A stretch of 64,000 nucleotides of DNA from Candidatus Blautia intestinigallinarum. GTDB taxonomy: Bacteria > Bacillota > Clostridia > Lachnospirales > Lachnospiraceae. A program made the position numbers and the translations under genes. The stretch lies in the NCBI GenBank assembly GCA_019112635.1, contig DXIX01000002.1:62001-126000 (forward strand), written 5' to 3'. This document shows positions 1-9,401 of this stretch, in pieces; the stretch's first letter is position 1, and the number at the start of each line of letters is the position of its first letter. Below the pieces are notes generated by a model, which was not told the origin of the DNA, ran no database searches, and worked only from the letters and a program-made list of their open reading frames with translations.

Positions 1-706
1 TCTCTGGCCGGCATGCCTGGGAAACTCCCATATCAAAGTTTCTGTGAAACTGCTGCATACAGGTATAATTGTGAGAGTGAATCACTTTCGCCTCCGCCTG
101 GTAAGCAATCCGGTAGCCGCTGTCGATCAGTTCCGCCGCATAGTACATATCTTCATTGAAAATCGCCTGCTCCGTAAAACCTCCAAGGGCCTCATATGTG
201 GCCTTGTTATACGCCGCACAGACATTGGACAAAAAGTAAGTCTTGATCCCCATCTGTTCCAAATCCAGACTGCTCTTGACTACGGATTTCTCAGGATAAT
301 TAAACTCTCTGGTCAGCCGCTCAATCAGATGACAATCTTTCGCCGGAAGCTGTCTTGCATAGGAAGCCTGGGCCTCTCCGCTGATCAGAGGTTTCAGCAG
401 ATTTTCCACCAGCCTGCTGTCCGCCGGCATGGCATCCTGGGTCATGCAGATCATATACTCACTGTTGCAGAGTCTGGCCGCCTCCGCCCTGGTTCCTCCG
501 TGGTCAAACGCCGCCTTGTCAAGATGGTGAACCTGAAGAATCGGATATTCCTGCTCCCACCGTCTCTGCCAGTACTGTTCTTCTGTGTTCATGATGACTA
601 TCTTCGTAACCGGATAAGTCTGTCTGCTCAGCCTTCTCAAAAGCTCCTCAAATATTTTTCCTGGTTTGTATGTGGGAATCACCACATCTACTGTAGGTCG
701 TTCCAT
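1..706 (-). CDS. GT2-family glycosyltransferase (rhamnosyltransferase-like), 3' end outside window
   Basis: Reverse-strand reading from ATG at 706 gives MERPTVDVVIPTYKPGKIFEELLRRLSRQTYPVTKIVIMNTEEQYW..., GT2 N-terminus; open to window edge. Confidence 0.8.
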   Translation of the reverse strand, partial: MERPTVDVVIPTYKPGKIFEELLRRLSRQTYPVTKIVIMNTEEQYWQRRWEQEYPILQVHHLDKAAFDHGGTRAEAARLCNSEYMICMTQDAMPADSRLVENLLKPLISGEAQASYARQLPAKDCHLIERLTREFNYPEKSVVKSSLDLEQMGIKTYFLSNVCAAYNKATYEALGGFTEQAIFNEDMYYAAELIDSGYRIAYQAEAKVIHSHNYTCMQQFHRNFDMGVSQACRPE

Positions 707-866
707 TTCCTTTCCCCTCTTCCGTCATCAATATGTCTTCCCATAAAGGCAAAAGATTCCGGAGAAACTTTCCCCGGAATCTTCATATTCGTGCGTCATT
801 CGGCTCTTTTGTTGTCCGCCGTTTTCTCATACTGCAGTCTCGCCGTTCACAATGGAAGCTCCGGTC

Positions 867-2321
867 CTACACACCTTCCTCAGAGTCTCCGCCGTCGGTG
901 GATTCCCCGCCGCCATCGGTGTAATCGGAACCGCCGTCATCGGTATAACCGCCGTCGTCCGTGTAGCCGCCGTCATCACTGTAATCTCCGTCATCAGTGT
1001 AGCCGCCGTCATCACTATAGTCTCCGTCATCGGTATAACCGCTGTCGCCGCTGTAATCTCCTCCGCCGGTATAATCACTGCCGTCATCGTAACCGCTGTA
1101 ATCATCACTGTAGTCCGTGTAACCGCTGTCATAGCTGCTGTCATATCCGCTGGAATCCTGTGTACCGCCAGTGTACTCTGTACTGCTGTCATCCGCTGCC
1201 GGAGTTGTAGAACTGCTTGGATCCGTAACCGTTCCATTGATGATGCCATCAATCATATCGCTCTTTCTCTGCACCTCATCGGATACCTGGTAATTCTCTT
1301 CACCGAATAAGAATTTATGAAGCTCTTTCACGTTGTCCGCCAGCGTTGTCGGAACAACGATATCCCCTTTCGAAGTGTGATTGACCTCCGTGTGTTTAAA
1401 TGGAAAACCTGTGGTCTCATCAAACTTATATGAGAGCATTCCCGCACCCATATTGAAAATCTTCTGCTGGCTGAGAGAAGTCTGCACCATCGGGAACACC
1501 TCATCCATGATAGAAGAAAGTGTGGTCAGGCTGGATTTCTTTGCCTTGTCTGCCAGCATCTGAAGCACCATTCTCTGACGCTCCGTTCTCTTGAAGTCCA
1601 GACCTGTCGTATAACGGATTCTGCAGTAAGAGGTAACCTGCACACCGTTCAAGTGATAGGTTCCCACGATCTCTGTGTCCGCCAGGGTTCCCTCCGGCTT
1701 CTCCGCCGGTTTCTCAATAGGAGTATAAGACTTGCCTGTGACCTCTGAAGTCTCCACGCAGTAATTATTCATATGTTCGATTTCGTTGTACGTCAGCGGT
1801 ATATCCAGTCCGCCCAGCGCATCCACAACCGTAACCAAAGCATTGAAATCTATGGTGGCATAATCTGTGATATTCAAATCCAGATTTGTGTTCAGCATGG
1901 AGATCGCCGCTTCCGGTCCGCCTATCGCGTAAGCGGAGTTACATTTCTGGTAGTTGTCATCTCCCACATCCAGAAGAGTATCCCGGTACAGAGATACCAG
2001 TTTCACTTCTTTTGTGTCATTGTTGATACTTGCAATGATAATGGTATCACTGTTCTGATTTCCCGCAAAGGCAGAACCCTCACTTCGGCTGTCCAGTCCG
2101 AACAGCGCAAGATTGGTATACCCGGTCAGCACTTCATTGCTCTCCACCGCATTATTCATCTGAACCTTGTCCATATCCAGATCGTCACTTCCGATTTTAC
2201 TCAACTTGGAGTTCACAAATCCGTATGCTGCCAGCGCGCCAATCAGAAGCACCAGAACCACAATCTCAATTACAAATATAATTCTTCCTGCTTTACTTCG
2301 TTTTTTTCTCGCTCTCGCCAT
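867..2321 (-). CDS. LytR-CpsA-Psr (LCP) family cell-wall polymer ligase with Asp/Gly/Tyr/Ser-rich C-terminal repeats
   Basis: N-terminal TM; LFGLDSRSEGSAFAGNQNSDTIIIASINNDTKEVKLVSLYRDTLL is an LCP signature; C-terminal YTDDGDYSDDGG repeats. Confidence 0.9.
   Translation of the reverse strand: MARARKKRSKAGRIIFVIEIVVLVLLIGALAAYGFVNSKLSKIGSDDLDMDKVQMNNAVESNEVLTGYTNLALFGLDSRSEGSAFAGNQNSDTIIIASINNDTKEVKLVSLYRDTLLDVGDDNYQKCNSAYAIGGPEAAISMLNTNLDLNITDYATIDFNALVTVVDALGGLDIPLTYNEIEHMNNYCVETSEVTGKSYTPIEKPAEKPEGTLADTEIVGTYHLNGVQVTSYCRIRYTTGLDFKRTERQRMVLQMLADKAKKSSLTTLSSIMDEVFPMVQTSLSQQKIFNMGAGMLSYKFDETTGFPFKHTEVNHTSKGDIVVPTTLADNVKELHKFLFGEENYQVSDEVQRKSDMIDGIINGTVTDPSSSTTPAADDSSTEYTGGTQDSSGYDSSYDSGYTDYSDDYSGYDDGSDYTGGGDYSGDSGYTDDGDYSDDGGYTDDGDYSDDGGYTDDGGYTDDGGSDYTDGGGESTDGGDSEEGV
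870..1170 (-). repeat. In-frame low-complexity tandem repeats encoding (D/Y)(S/T)DDGG-type units
   Basis: Repeated GTAACCGCCGTCATCxx / CTGTAATCTCCGTCATC-like units on + strand. Confidence 0.85.
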
Positions 2322-2335
2322 GATTTTTCCCCTTA

Positions 2336-3745
2336 TTAATACGCGTTTTTATTGACGAACCCTTTGAATATGGTCAAAAACATAATTTTTATATCAAATC
2401 CAACGGTCCAGTTCTCAATATAGTATAAATCGTATTCGATTCGTTTCCGTATGGAGGTATCTCCACGGTATCCATTCACCTGTGCCCATCCGGTAAGCCC
2501 TGGTCTCACCTGGTGCTTTACCATATACCTGGGAATTTCTTCCCGGAATTTTTCTACAAAGAACGGCCGCTCCGGGCGGGGTCCCACCAGGCTCATATCG
2601 CCCTTGAGGATATTAAACAGCTGCGGAAGCTCATCAATGCTCGTCCGCCTCATAAATTTACCCACACCAGTCACACGTGGATCGTTCTTTACCGTCCACG
2701 CCTTCTTTTCCTCCTGTTCCGGCTGTACTTCCATGGAACGGAATTTATACATCTGAAATGTCTTGTTGTGCAGCCCCACACGTTCCTGTTTATAAATCAG
2801 CGGCCCCGGTGAAGTGAGCTTGATTGCCAGACAGGCTGCAAGCATAACCGGAGATGCCACAATGATGCCGAAGATAGCACCCGCGATGTCCATCAGACGC
2901 TTCACCGCCGCATTGAAGGTATTCGTCAGCGGCACATAGCGAATGTTAATCACAGGAAGCCCCAGAATATCCTCCGTGTAAGGCTTGGTCGGTATGATGT
3001 TATTATAATCAGGAATAAACTTCGTATGCACACCGGACTTCTCACAGATTGCCACAATCTCTTCCAGCCGGTAATATTCATTCAGGCCCAGAGTAATCGC
3101 AATCTCATCCAGCGTACTGTACGGCAGAATCACCATAAGATTCGCGATACGTCCCAGCACCTTGATTCCCTTATATGTGGTGCCTGCCGGCACATTGTCA
3201 TCCAGAATCCCCCGAATGATGTAGCCCCACTGGGGATTGGCAATCACACGGTCAATATACTCTTCCGCCGCGCGGCTGTATCCCACCAGAATCATATATT
3301 TCTGATTCAGCCCACGCTTGCGCATATCCCGCAGGATATAACGGATTCCCATGCGCACAGCCGCCTCTGCGGCGACATTGATGCACACAAAAATATAGAT
3401 CATCAATCGGGAGAAGTCATTCTCCTTCGTCATATACAACACGAACATGATCAAGAGGACACCCAGCGCATTGGCCTTCAGAATATTGGCCAGTTCCAGG
3501 CGCCGCCCCTGTACTCTCTTGGGAGAATACAGATTGAAGGCATGGTATAAAATCAGAAATCCGGGAACAATCAATGCCAGAGCCGACATGTAATGCTGGA
3601 TGGGCAAAGTTCCCACTGAGTCCGGCTGCCCCAGCAGCAAGTCATTAAAACGGATGACCCAGGCAAGTACATAAGAGGCCGCAATCACAAAAGCATCAAT
3701 CACCACATGAAGGCGGTTGAAATGCTTCTGATTGTCTTTTATCAA
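2336..3745 (-). CDS. Undecaprenyl-phosphate sugar phosphotransferase (exopolysaccharide polyprenyl glycosylphosphotransferase)
   Basis: Multi-TM N-terminus; C-terminal YKQERVGLHNKTFQMYKFRSM...TSIDELPQLFNILKGDMSLVGPRPERPFFVEKF...GLTGWAQVNGYRGDT bacterial sugar transferase motifs. Confidence 0.95.
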   Translation of the reverse strand: MIKDNQKHFNRLHVVIDAFVIAASYVLAWVIRFNDLLLGQPDSVGTLPIQHYMSALALIVPGFLILYHAFNLYSPKRVQGRRLELANILKANALGVLLIMFVLYMTKENDFSRLMIYIFVCINVAAEAAVRMGIRYILRDMRKRGLNQKYMILVGYSRAAEEYIDRVIANPQWGYIIRGILDDNVPAGTTYKGIKVLGRIANLMVILPYSTLDEIAITLGLNEYYRLEEIVAICEKSGVHTKFIPDYNNIIPTKPYTEDILGLPVINIRYVPLTNTFNAAVKRLMDIAGAIFGIIVASPVMLAACLAIKLTSPGPLIYKQERVGLHNKTFQMYKFRSMEVQPEQEEKKAWTVKNDPRVTGVGKFMRRTSIDELPQLFNILKGDMSLVGPRPERPFFVEKFREEIPRYMVKHQVRPGLTGWAQVNGYRGDTSIRKRIEYDLYYIENWTVGFDIKIMFLTIFKGFVNKNAY

Positions 3746-3863
3746 TGCTTATCACCCCTAATAGTTCTTTTTCCAGTACTCTTTAACATTACTACTATAT
3801 AATAGTTGCCCCCAAAAGGCAACAAAATATTCGCCTTTTCCCGTTAAATTTCTATAAACGAAC

Positions 3864-4823
3864 TTACTTTCGAAGAAATCCGGAAGGAATATTTTTCCAC
3901 AATTCCACCTGAATTTTCCAGATTCTGGGGCACATTTTCCGGGTGAATTCAACTTTTTTCTCCTTTTTACACAGCTGAAATCCGTTCTTGATACCCGCCG
4001 CGTATTCTCTTCCCAGACCTTTGATTCCGAAAAACAACAGTTTCGCCGTAAATCCTGCAAGCAAAAATGGAGAATTCAAGACAATCTGCCAAAGCGGCAT
4101 ATTTTTGTACAGCATATATATATTATTTCGAGAAGAATAACGGGTTTTGAACTCGTTGTAACGGGAACCGGTGGTGCCGCTTCCCACGTGGTAAACCACC
4201 GCCTCCGGAACGAACCAGTTCTCATAGCCATAAAGTCTGGCCCGATACCCGATATCCGTGTCTTCCAGATAGGCGAAATGTTCCTCATCAAAATATCCGA
4301 TTTTCTGAAAAATTTTTCTCCGGTAAATCGCTGCCCCGGCACAGGCGGCAAAAATCTTCTCTTCCCTCACATACTCTCCCTGCGGCCGGTCCTTTCCCCT
4401 GGCAAAAGCCCAGCCCATGGCATTGTAATAATTTCCCGCGTCGTCCACCAAATCTCTTTGGTAATACTGCAGCATTTTCGCTCCGCAGGAAAACGCTCTG
4501 GGATGCCGTTCCATCGCTTCTGTCAGTTTTGCCACAAAGAAAGGATCTGCCTGAATGTCATTGTTCAACAGGAGTACATAAGGTGTCCGGGAAGCCCAAA
4601 TTCCCTCGTTCACCGCTCTGCAAAATCCCAGATTTTCAGGAAGTTCCAAAAGCCTCACTTCTGGAAAATTCTCCCGAATCCACACACAGCTTCCATCCGA
4701 AGAACCATTGTCCACCACAATAGTCTCAAAAGAGCTGCCTTTTTGAGCTCTCAGACTTTCCAGACACTCCTTCAAATATTTCATTCCGTTGAAATTAGGT
4801 ATCACTACCGTCACTTTTTTCAT
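3864..4823 (-). CDS. GT2-family glycosyltransferase
   Basis: MKKVTVVIPNFNGMKYLKECLESLRAQ...LLNNDIQADPFFV; internal start chosen within the 3864..4853 ORF. Confidence 0.9.
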   Translation of the reverse strand: MKKVTVVIPNFNGMKYLKECLESLRAQKGSSFETIVVDNGSSDGSCVWIRENFPEVRLLELPENLGFCRAVNEGIWASRTPYVLLLNNDIQADPFFVAKLTEAMERHPRAFSCGAKMLQYYQRDLVDDAGNYYNAMGWAFARGKDRPQGEYVREEKIFAACAGAAIYRRKIFQKIGYFDEEHFAYLEDTDIGYRARLYGYENWFVPEAVVYHVGSGTTGSRYNEFKTRYSSRNNIYMLYKNMPLWQIVLNSPFLLAGFTAKLLFFGIKGLGREYAAGIKNGFQLCKKEKKVEFTRKMCPRIWKIQVELWKNIPSGFLRK

Positions 4824-6657
4824 ATTGTTTCCTCGTCTGCTTCTCTGTCCCAAGAGGCCTCAGAGAGTAATTCCACTTTGTCAGAGACAGATTTTTATTA
4901 TAATAGGGATCTCCCCCTTTTAATATCTTCAGCCAATGGCTGCGCATATACTCGATCTCCGTCTGGAATCTTCTCACCTTCTGCTTATCATCTTCCGCTC
5001 CACGGGTCTTAGATTCCATATGATAGAGCTGTACATAGGGATCGTACACAATCAGCCAGCCTTTCTCACGGACTTTCAGACACAAATCCACATCATTAAA
5101 TGCCACCGCAAGCTTCTCGGTAAATCCGCCTGCCTCCCAAAAGACTGCTTTTTTCATCATCATGCAGGCAGCCGTGACTGCTGATAAATCCTGCAGCAGC
5201 GAGGCTTTGTGCAGATATCCGGTTCTGTCCCCCGGCATGTCCACGAACAGATGCCCGGCCACACCGCCCAGACCCACCACACAGCCTGCATGCTGTATGG
5301 TGCCATCCGGATAGAAAAGCTTCACGCCCACAGCACCCACTTCTTTTCTCTGGCAGACGCCCAGCATCTCCTCCAGCCAGTCTTGAGTGATCACCGTGAC
5401 ATCATTGTTCAGAAACAGCAGATACTCTCCTGTGGCATACCTGGCACCGAAATTATTGATCGCAGAATAGTTGAATTCCTTCTCCCAGGCCACCACCCTC
5501 AAATTCTCATGAGCTGACTCCAGTTCCCGGTAATATTCAAAGATTTCCTCCGTTGTACTGTTATTTTCAATGATGATAATCTCATAATTCTTATAGGTAG
5601 ATTTCTGCCAGATGGACTCCAGGCAGGATTTCAAGGACTCTTTCTCATCTTTGTTCGGAATCAGGATGGATATCTTCTCCTGCTTTTTTACCGGATACTG
5701 AACCCGGTAAAAACCGTAGTCCTTCGTGTGGCTGACCGTCCCCGGCGTCTGCGTCCGTTCCAGATGTGCCTCGATTGCCCGTCTTCCCGCCTCAAAGGCA
5801 TACATCTTGCTGGCCGGATTGTCTGCGGTGGATGCCTTGTGCGTCCTCCAGTGATAGAGAATCTCCGGCACATGAGCCACCGCCCTGGAAGTCTCCACAC
5901 ACCGGAAAATGAAATCATAGTCCTGGGCCCCGTCAAATTCTCTGCGAAAGCCCCCTACCTTCTCCACAATTGCTCTTCTCACCACAAAAAAATGGCAGAT
6001 ATAGTTATTGGATCTGAGCAGATCCAGATTAAAATCCGGCTTCAGATGGGGCTGAAAATGCTCCGTCAAATCTGTCGTCACTTTATCTTCATCTGTGTAG
6101 ACCGCATCCACCGTCTCTTCCTGAAGGCGGCTGATAATCTCATAAAGAGCATTCGGCGCCAGCAGATCATCATGATCCAAAAGCCCCACAAACTCTCCCT
6201 TGGCCATGGCGAAGGCCTCGTTGGTATTCTCGGCAATCCCCAGATTTTCTTTCAGATTTTTAAAGGAAACTCTGGAATCCTTTTCGTGATACTCCCGAAG
6301 GATTTCCCCCATCTTCTCATCTTCCGGACTCCCATTGGCGATACATAACTCCCAGTTTCCATAGGTCTGACTTCTCACAGAATCGATCATCTGCCGCAGA
6401 AAAGTCTCCGGTGTCCGGTAGGCCGGCACCACAATGCTGATCAGCGGCGCATAGGCAAATTTCTTCTTTGCCTGCTTTCTCAACGTCTCCTCCGTGGGAA
6501 TATAAGCCTCATACCAGGGGCCATAGGGGATCTCCTCCGGCTCAAAACGCTCATGAAGCCTCACCCAGAATTCCTTCGGGCCGTAATGCTTCAGATAGCG
6601 AAGCCCTTTTTGAATCGTGTAGGGGGATAATTTCTTCAGCATACACCCCCACTCCAT
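4795..6657 (-). CDS. GT2-family glycosyltransferase (two GT-A-like domains)
   Basis: ISIVVPAYRTPETFLRQMIDSVRSQTYGNWELCIANG and ISILIPNKDEKESLKSCLESI; start placed at an SD-preceded (GGGAGG) ATG. Confidence 0.9.
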   Translation of the reverse strand: MEWGCMLKKLSPYTIQKGLRYLKHYGPKEFWVRLHERFEPEEIPYGPWYEAYIPTEETLRKQAKKKFAYAPLISIVVPAYRTPETFLRQMIDSVRSQTYGNWELCIANGSPEDEKMGEILREYHEKDSRVSFKNLKENLGIAENTNEAFAMAKGEFVGLLDHDDLLAPNALYEIISRLQEETVDAVYTDEDKVTTDLTEHFQPHLKPDFNLDLLRSNNYICHFFVVRRAIVEKVGGFRREFDGAQDYDFIFRCVETSRAVAHVPEILYHWRTHKASTADNPASKMYAFEAGRRAIEAHLERTQTPGTVSHTKDYGFYRVQYPVKKQEKISILIPNKDEKESLKSCLESIWQKSTYKNYEIIIIENNSTTEEIFEYYRELESAHENLRVVAWEKEFNYSAINNFGARYATGEYLLFLNNDVTVITQDWLEEMLGVCQRKEVGAVGVKLFYPDGTIQHAGCVVGLGGVAGHLFVDMPGDRTGYLHKASLLQDLSAVTAACMMMKKAVFWEAGGFTEKLAVAFNDVDLCLKVREKGWLIVYDPYVQLYHMESKTRGAEDDKQKVRRFQTEIEYMRSHWLKILKGGDPYYNKNLSLTKWNYSLRPLGTEKQTRKQYEKSDGSDT

Positions 6658-6910
6658 ATTCCCTCCCGCTTTTTTGTCCGCTCCCATGATTCAACCTCAG
6701 TCTTTCTGCAAAAATTCTTTCAAACACTGCTTCTCATAATACCATTGTGCGGCTTTTTTTGCAAGGATGGCATTTTCCTCCCCATCCACCCTCTGACACT
6801 CGAATTTTGTCAGGCGGACGGTCTTTTCTGCTCTATAAAACTATGGTATACTTACTTTATCTGCGCATGGAAAACCATGCTGAACAAGATCTATAATTTG
6901 GAGGAGACTT

Positions 6911-8137
6911 ATGAAAAATCCGAAATTACTGACGGGGCTTCTGGCAGTAAGTATGACCGCCGCTTTGTTGAATCCTTTTTCTGTTCCCGCCGCGCCGGCA
7001 GCCGCCACAGGAACAGAAATCACCACCAACGCAACAGAAGGATGGCCCCAGGGACCTGAGATTACCTCCGGCGCTGCCATCGTCATGGAAGAATCCACAG
7101 GTACTATTCTCTATGCCAAGAATATGGACACTGCCATGTATCCGGCTAGCATCACGAAAATTATGACTACCCTGGTGGCTCTGGAAAACAGCAGTCTCAC
7201 AGACACTGTCACCATGACAGAGACCGGAACCGCTGCCTCCGCAGGCGACAGTGTGTCACTGCACTCTCAGGTGGGAGAGACTTTCACCATGGAACAGTGC
7301 CTCTACGGAATCATGCTTGGGTCCGCCAACGATATCAGCACCCAGGTGGCAGAGCAGGTGGGAGGATCTGTGGAAAACTTTATCACCATGATGAATCAGA
7401 AAGCCACCGATCTTGGATGTACGAACACCAAATTCACCAATCCCACCGGCCTTCCGGACGAAAATCAGACTTCCACTGCCCATGATCTGGCACTGATCAT
7501 GCAGGCAGCCCTTGAAAATGAAACTTTCCGGACCATCGCAGCGGCACCGTCTTATACCATACCCGCTACCAACATGACCAGTACGCAGAGGAATCTCTCA
7601 AACAGCTTTCCTCTCCTTGCCTCCACCAGTACTTCCTATTACGAGGGAACTCTGGGCGGAAAATCCGGTTACACCCAGGCTTCCGGAAGCACTCTGGCCG
7701 CAGGCGCATCCCGCAATGGCACTACTTTGGTCTGCATTCTTCTCTCAGGAACGGAACAGCAGATTTCCGCTGAGGCAGTCACCTTGTTTGACTATGGATT
7801 CTCCAACTTCCAGACTGTGACGGTATCCGACGATGCCAATCTTATCTCAGGAGGAACGGCTGTCATTCCATCCACTGCTTCTGTGGAAGATATCACTGTG
7901 GAAGAGACGGGCACCACAGAGGAAGGGACCACCCAGCAGTACATATACCATGGAGCTTTGGTGGGAACCGCTGTCCTCTCATCGGATGCAGACACAGATG
8001 AAAAAGATGCTGACATCACGCCCGAGCACGCCAAGGAGGAACCTCTCTCCGTGCTTCCTTTCGTACTGATTATCGGAGCCGGCATTATCCTTCTGGGACT
8101 GCTGGGTTACCTGATGAGAAAAATTATAAAATCATAA
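6911..8137 (+). CDS. D-alanyl-D-alanine carboxypeptidase (PBP5/DacF-like)
   Basis: Signal peptide; SxxK (PASITK), SxN (SAN), KSG motifs; C-terminal TM. Confidence 0.93.
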   Translation: MKNPKLLTGLLAVSMTAALLNPFSVPAAPAAATGTEITTNATEGWPQGPEITSGAAIVMEESTGTILYAKNMDTAMYPASITKIMTTLVALENSSLTDTVTMTETGTAASAGDSVSLHSQVGETFTMEQCLYGIMLGSANDISTQVAEQVGGSVENFITMMNQKATDLGCTNTKFTNPTGLPDENQTSTAHDLALIMQAALENETFRTIAAAPSYTIPATNMTSTQRNLSNSFPLLASTSTSYYEGTLGGKSGYTQASGSTLAAGASRNGTTLVCILLSGTEQQISAEAVTLFDYGFSNFQTVTVSDDANLISGGTAVIPSTASVEDITVEETGTTEEGTTQQYIYHGALVGTAVLSSDADTDEKDADITPEHAKEEPLSVLPFVLIIGAGIILLGLLGYLMRKIIKS

Positions 8138-8153
8138 ATAAAGGATGGGAATT

Positions 8154-9401
8154 ATGCAAAAAAGAGAACGAATGAAAACCGGAATGCTTCTTGTCCTTTG
8201 TGTGTCATTGCTCCTGGGCAGCCAGACTGTCCTGGGCGCTTCCATCTCCACAAATGCCATCTCCGGATGGCCCCAGGGTCCCGAAATCGTGGACGAGACC
8301 GGTGTGCTGATGGATGCCGATACGGACACAGTTCTATATGACAAGGGAATGAATCAAAGGATGTATCCCGCCAGCATCACCAAAGTTATGACAGCTCTGG
8401 TAGTTCTGGAGAACTGCCCGGACTTACAGGCAACGGTCACCTTCACAGATACAGGTGTCCAGGAAGTCCGTCCGGACAGCGCCAACATCCAGGCTCAGCT
8501 GGGCGAGGAACTGACTGTGGAACAATGCCTGTACGCCGTTTTGCTTTCCTCGGCCAACGAGGTATCCAGCCAGCTGGCAGAATATGTGGGCGGCACCAAA
8601 GAACATTTTGTGGAAATGATGAACGAAAAAGCACAGGAACTTGGATGTAAAGATACGCACTTTACGAACCCCAACGGACTGCATGACGAGAATCATTATA
8701 CCACGGCATACGATATGGCTCTGATTATGAAGGCGGCCATTCAGAATGAAACCTTCTGCGCCATCGACTCCACACAATCCTATACCATTCCGCCCACGAA
8801 CAAAACTTCTTCTGCGCGGAATCTCTCCAACCATCATGCTATGATGATGGAAGGAAATCCCTCCTATTACGAGGGAACTATCGCAGGAAAGACAGGCAAT
8901 ACAGCCGCGGCAAAGGATACCCTGGTCACTGCCGCCAGAAGAGAGAAAAGAACTTTAATCTGTGTGGTTATGCGTTCCGACAATGGACAGGTTGTGGCAG
9001 ACACCATCAATCTGATGAACTACGGATTCGACCAGTTTCAGAATCTGGAAGTATCTGACCCGGATCTGACACAGTCCGGGGGATATGCCACAGTTCCAAA
9101 AACGGTTACCAAAAATCAGATCGAGATCTCTGAGACAGAAGATCCCTCAGATGCCGAATTGCGTGTGCAGACTTATACATGGCAGAATGTCCAGGTAGGA
9201 AGTGCCGTCGTAAAAGAAGCGGATCCCACTCCTACTCCTGCCCCCGAGACGAAAGAAGCTCCTTCTGACAACCAAAATGAGCCGAAACCCTTCTTTCAGG
9301 ATTCCACACTCTCTTTGATCATCATAGGAGCTTTGTGTCTCTTAATTCTTCTTGGTCTTGCGCTTATCATAATAAAACTGCGCCACAAAGACAAGGAATA
9401 A
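8154..9401 (+). CDS. D-alanyl-D-alanine carboxypeptidase (PBP5/DacF-like), tandem paralog
   Basis: SxxK (PASITK), SAN, KTG (AGKTGNT) motifs; same N-terminal WPQGPEI segment as the upstream gene; C-terminal TM. Confidence 0.93.
   Translation: MQKRERMKTGMLLVLCVSLLLGSQTVLGASISTNAISGWPQGPEIVDETGVLMDADTDTVLYDKGMNQRMYPASITKVMTALVVLENCPDLQATVTFTDTGVQEVRPDSANIQAQLGEELTVEQCLYAVLLSSANEVSSQLAEYVGGTKEHFVEMMNEKAQELGCKDTHFTNPNGLHDENHYTTAYDMALIMKAAIQNETFCAIDSTQSYTIPPTNKTSSARNLSNHHAMMMEGNPSYYEGTIAGKTGNTAAAKDTLVTAARREKRTLICVVMRSDNGQVVADTINLMNYGFDQFQNLEVSDPDLTQSGGYATVPKTVTKNQIEISETEDPSDAELRVQTYTWQNVQVGSAVVKEADPTPTPAPETKEAPSDNQNEPKPFFQDSTLSLIIIGALCLLILLGLALIIIKLRHKDKE

Noticed and set aside
44-1310. Long ORFs opposite the LCP repeat region (44..1210 +, 852..1310 +, 827..1252 -)
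   Set aside because: Arg/His/Cys- or Val/Ile/Ala-repetitive translations are shadow frames of the GC-rich LCP tail repeats; no SD or family signature.
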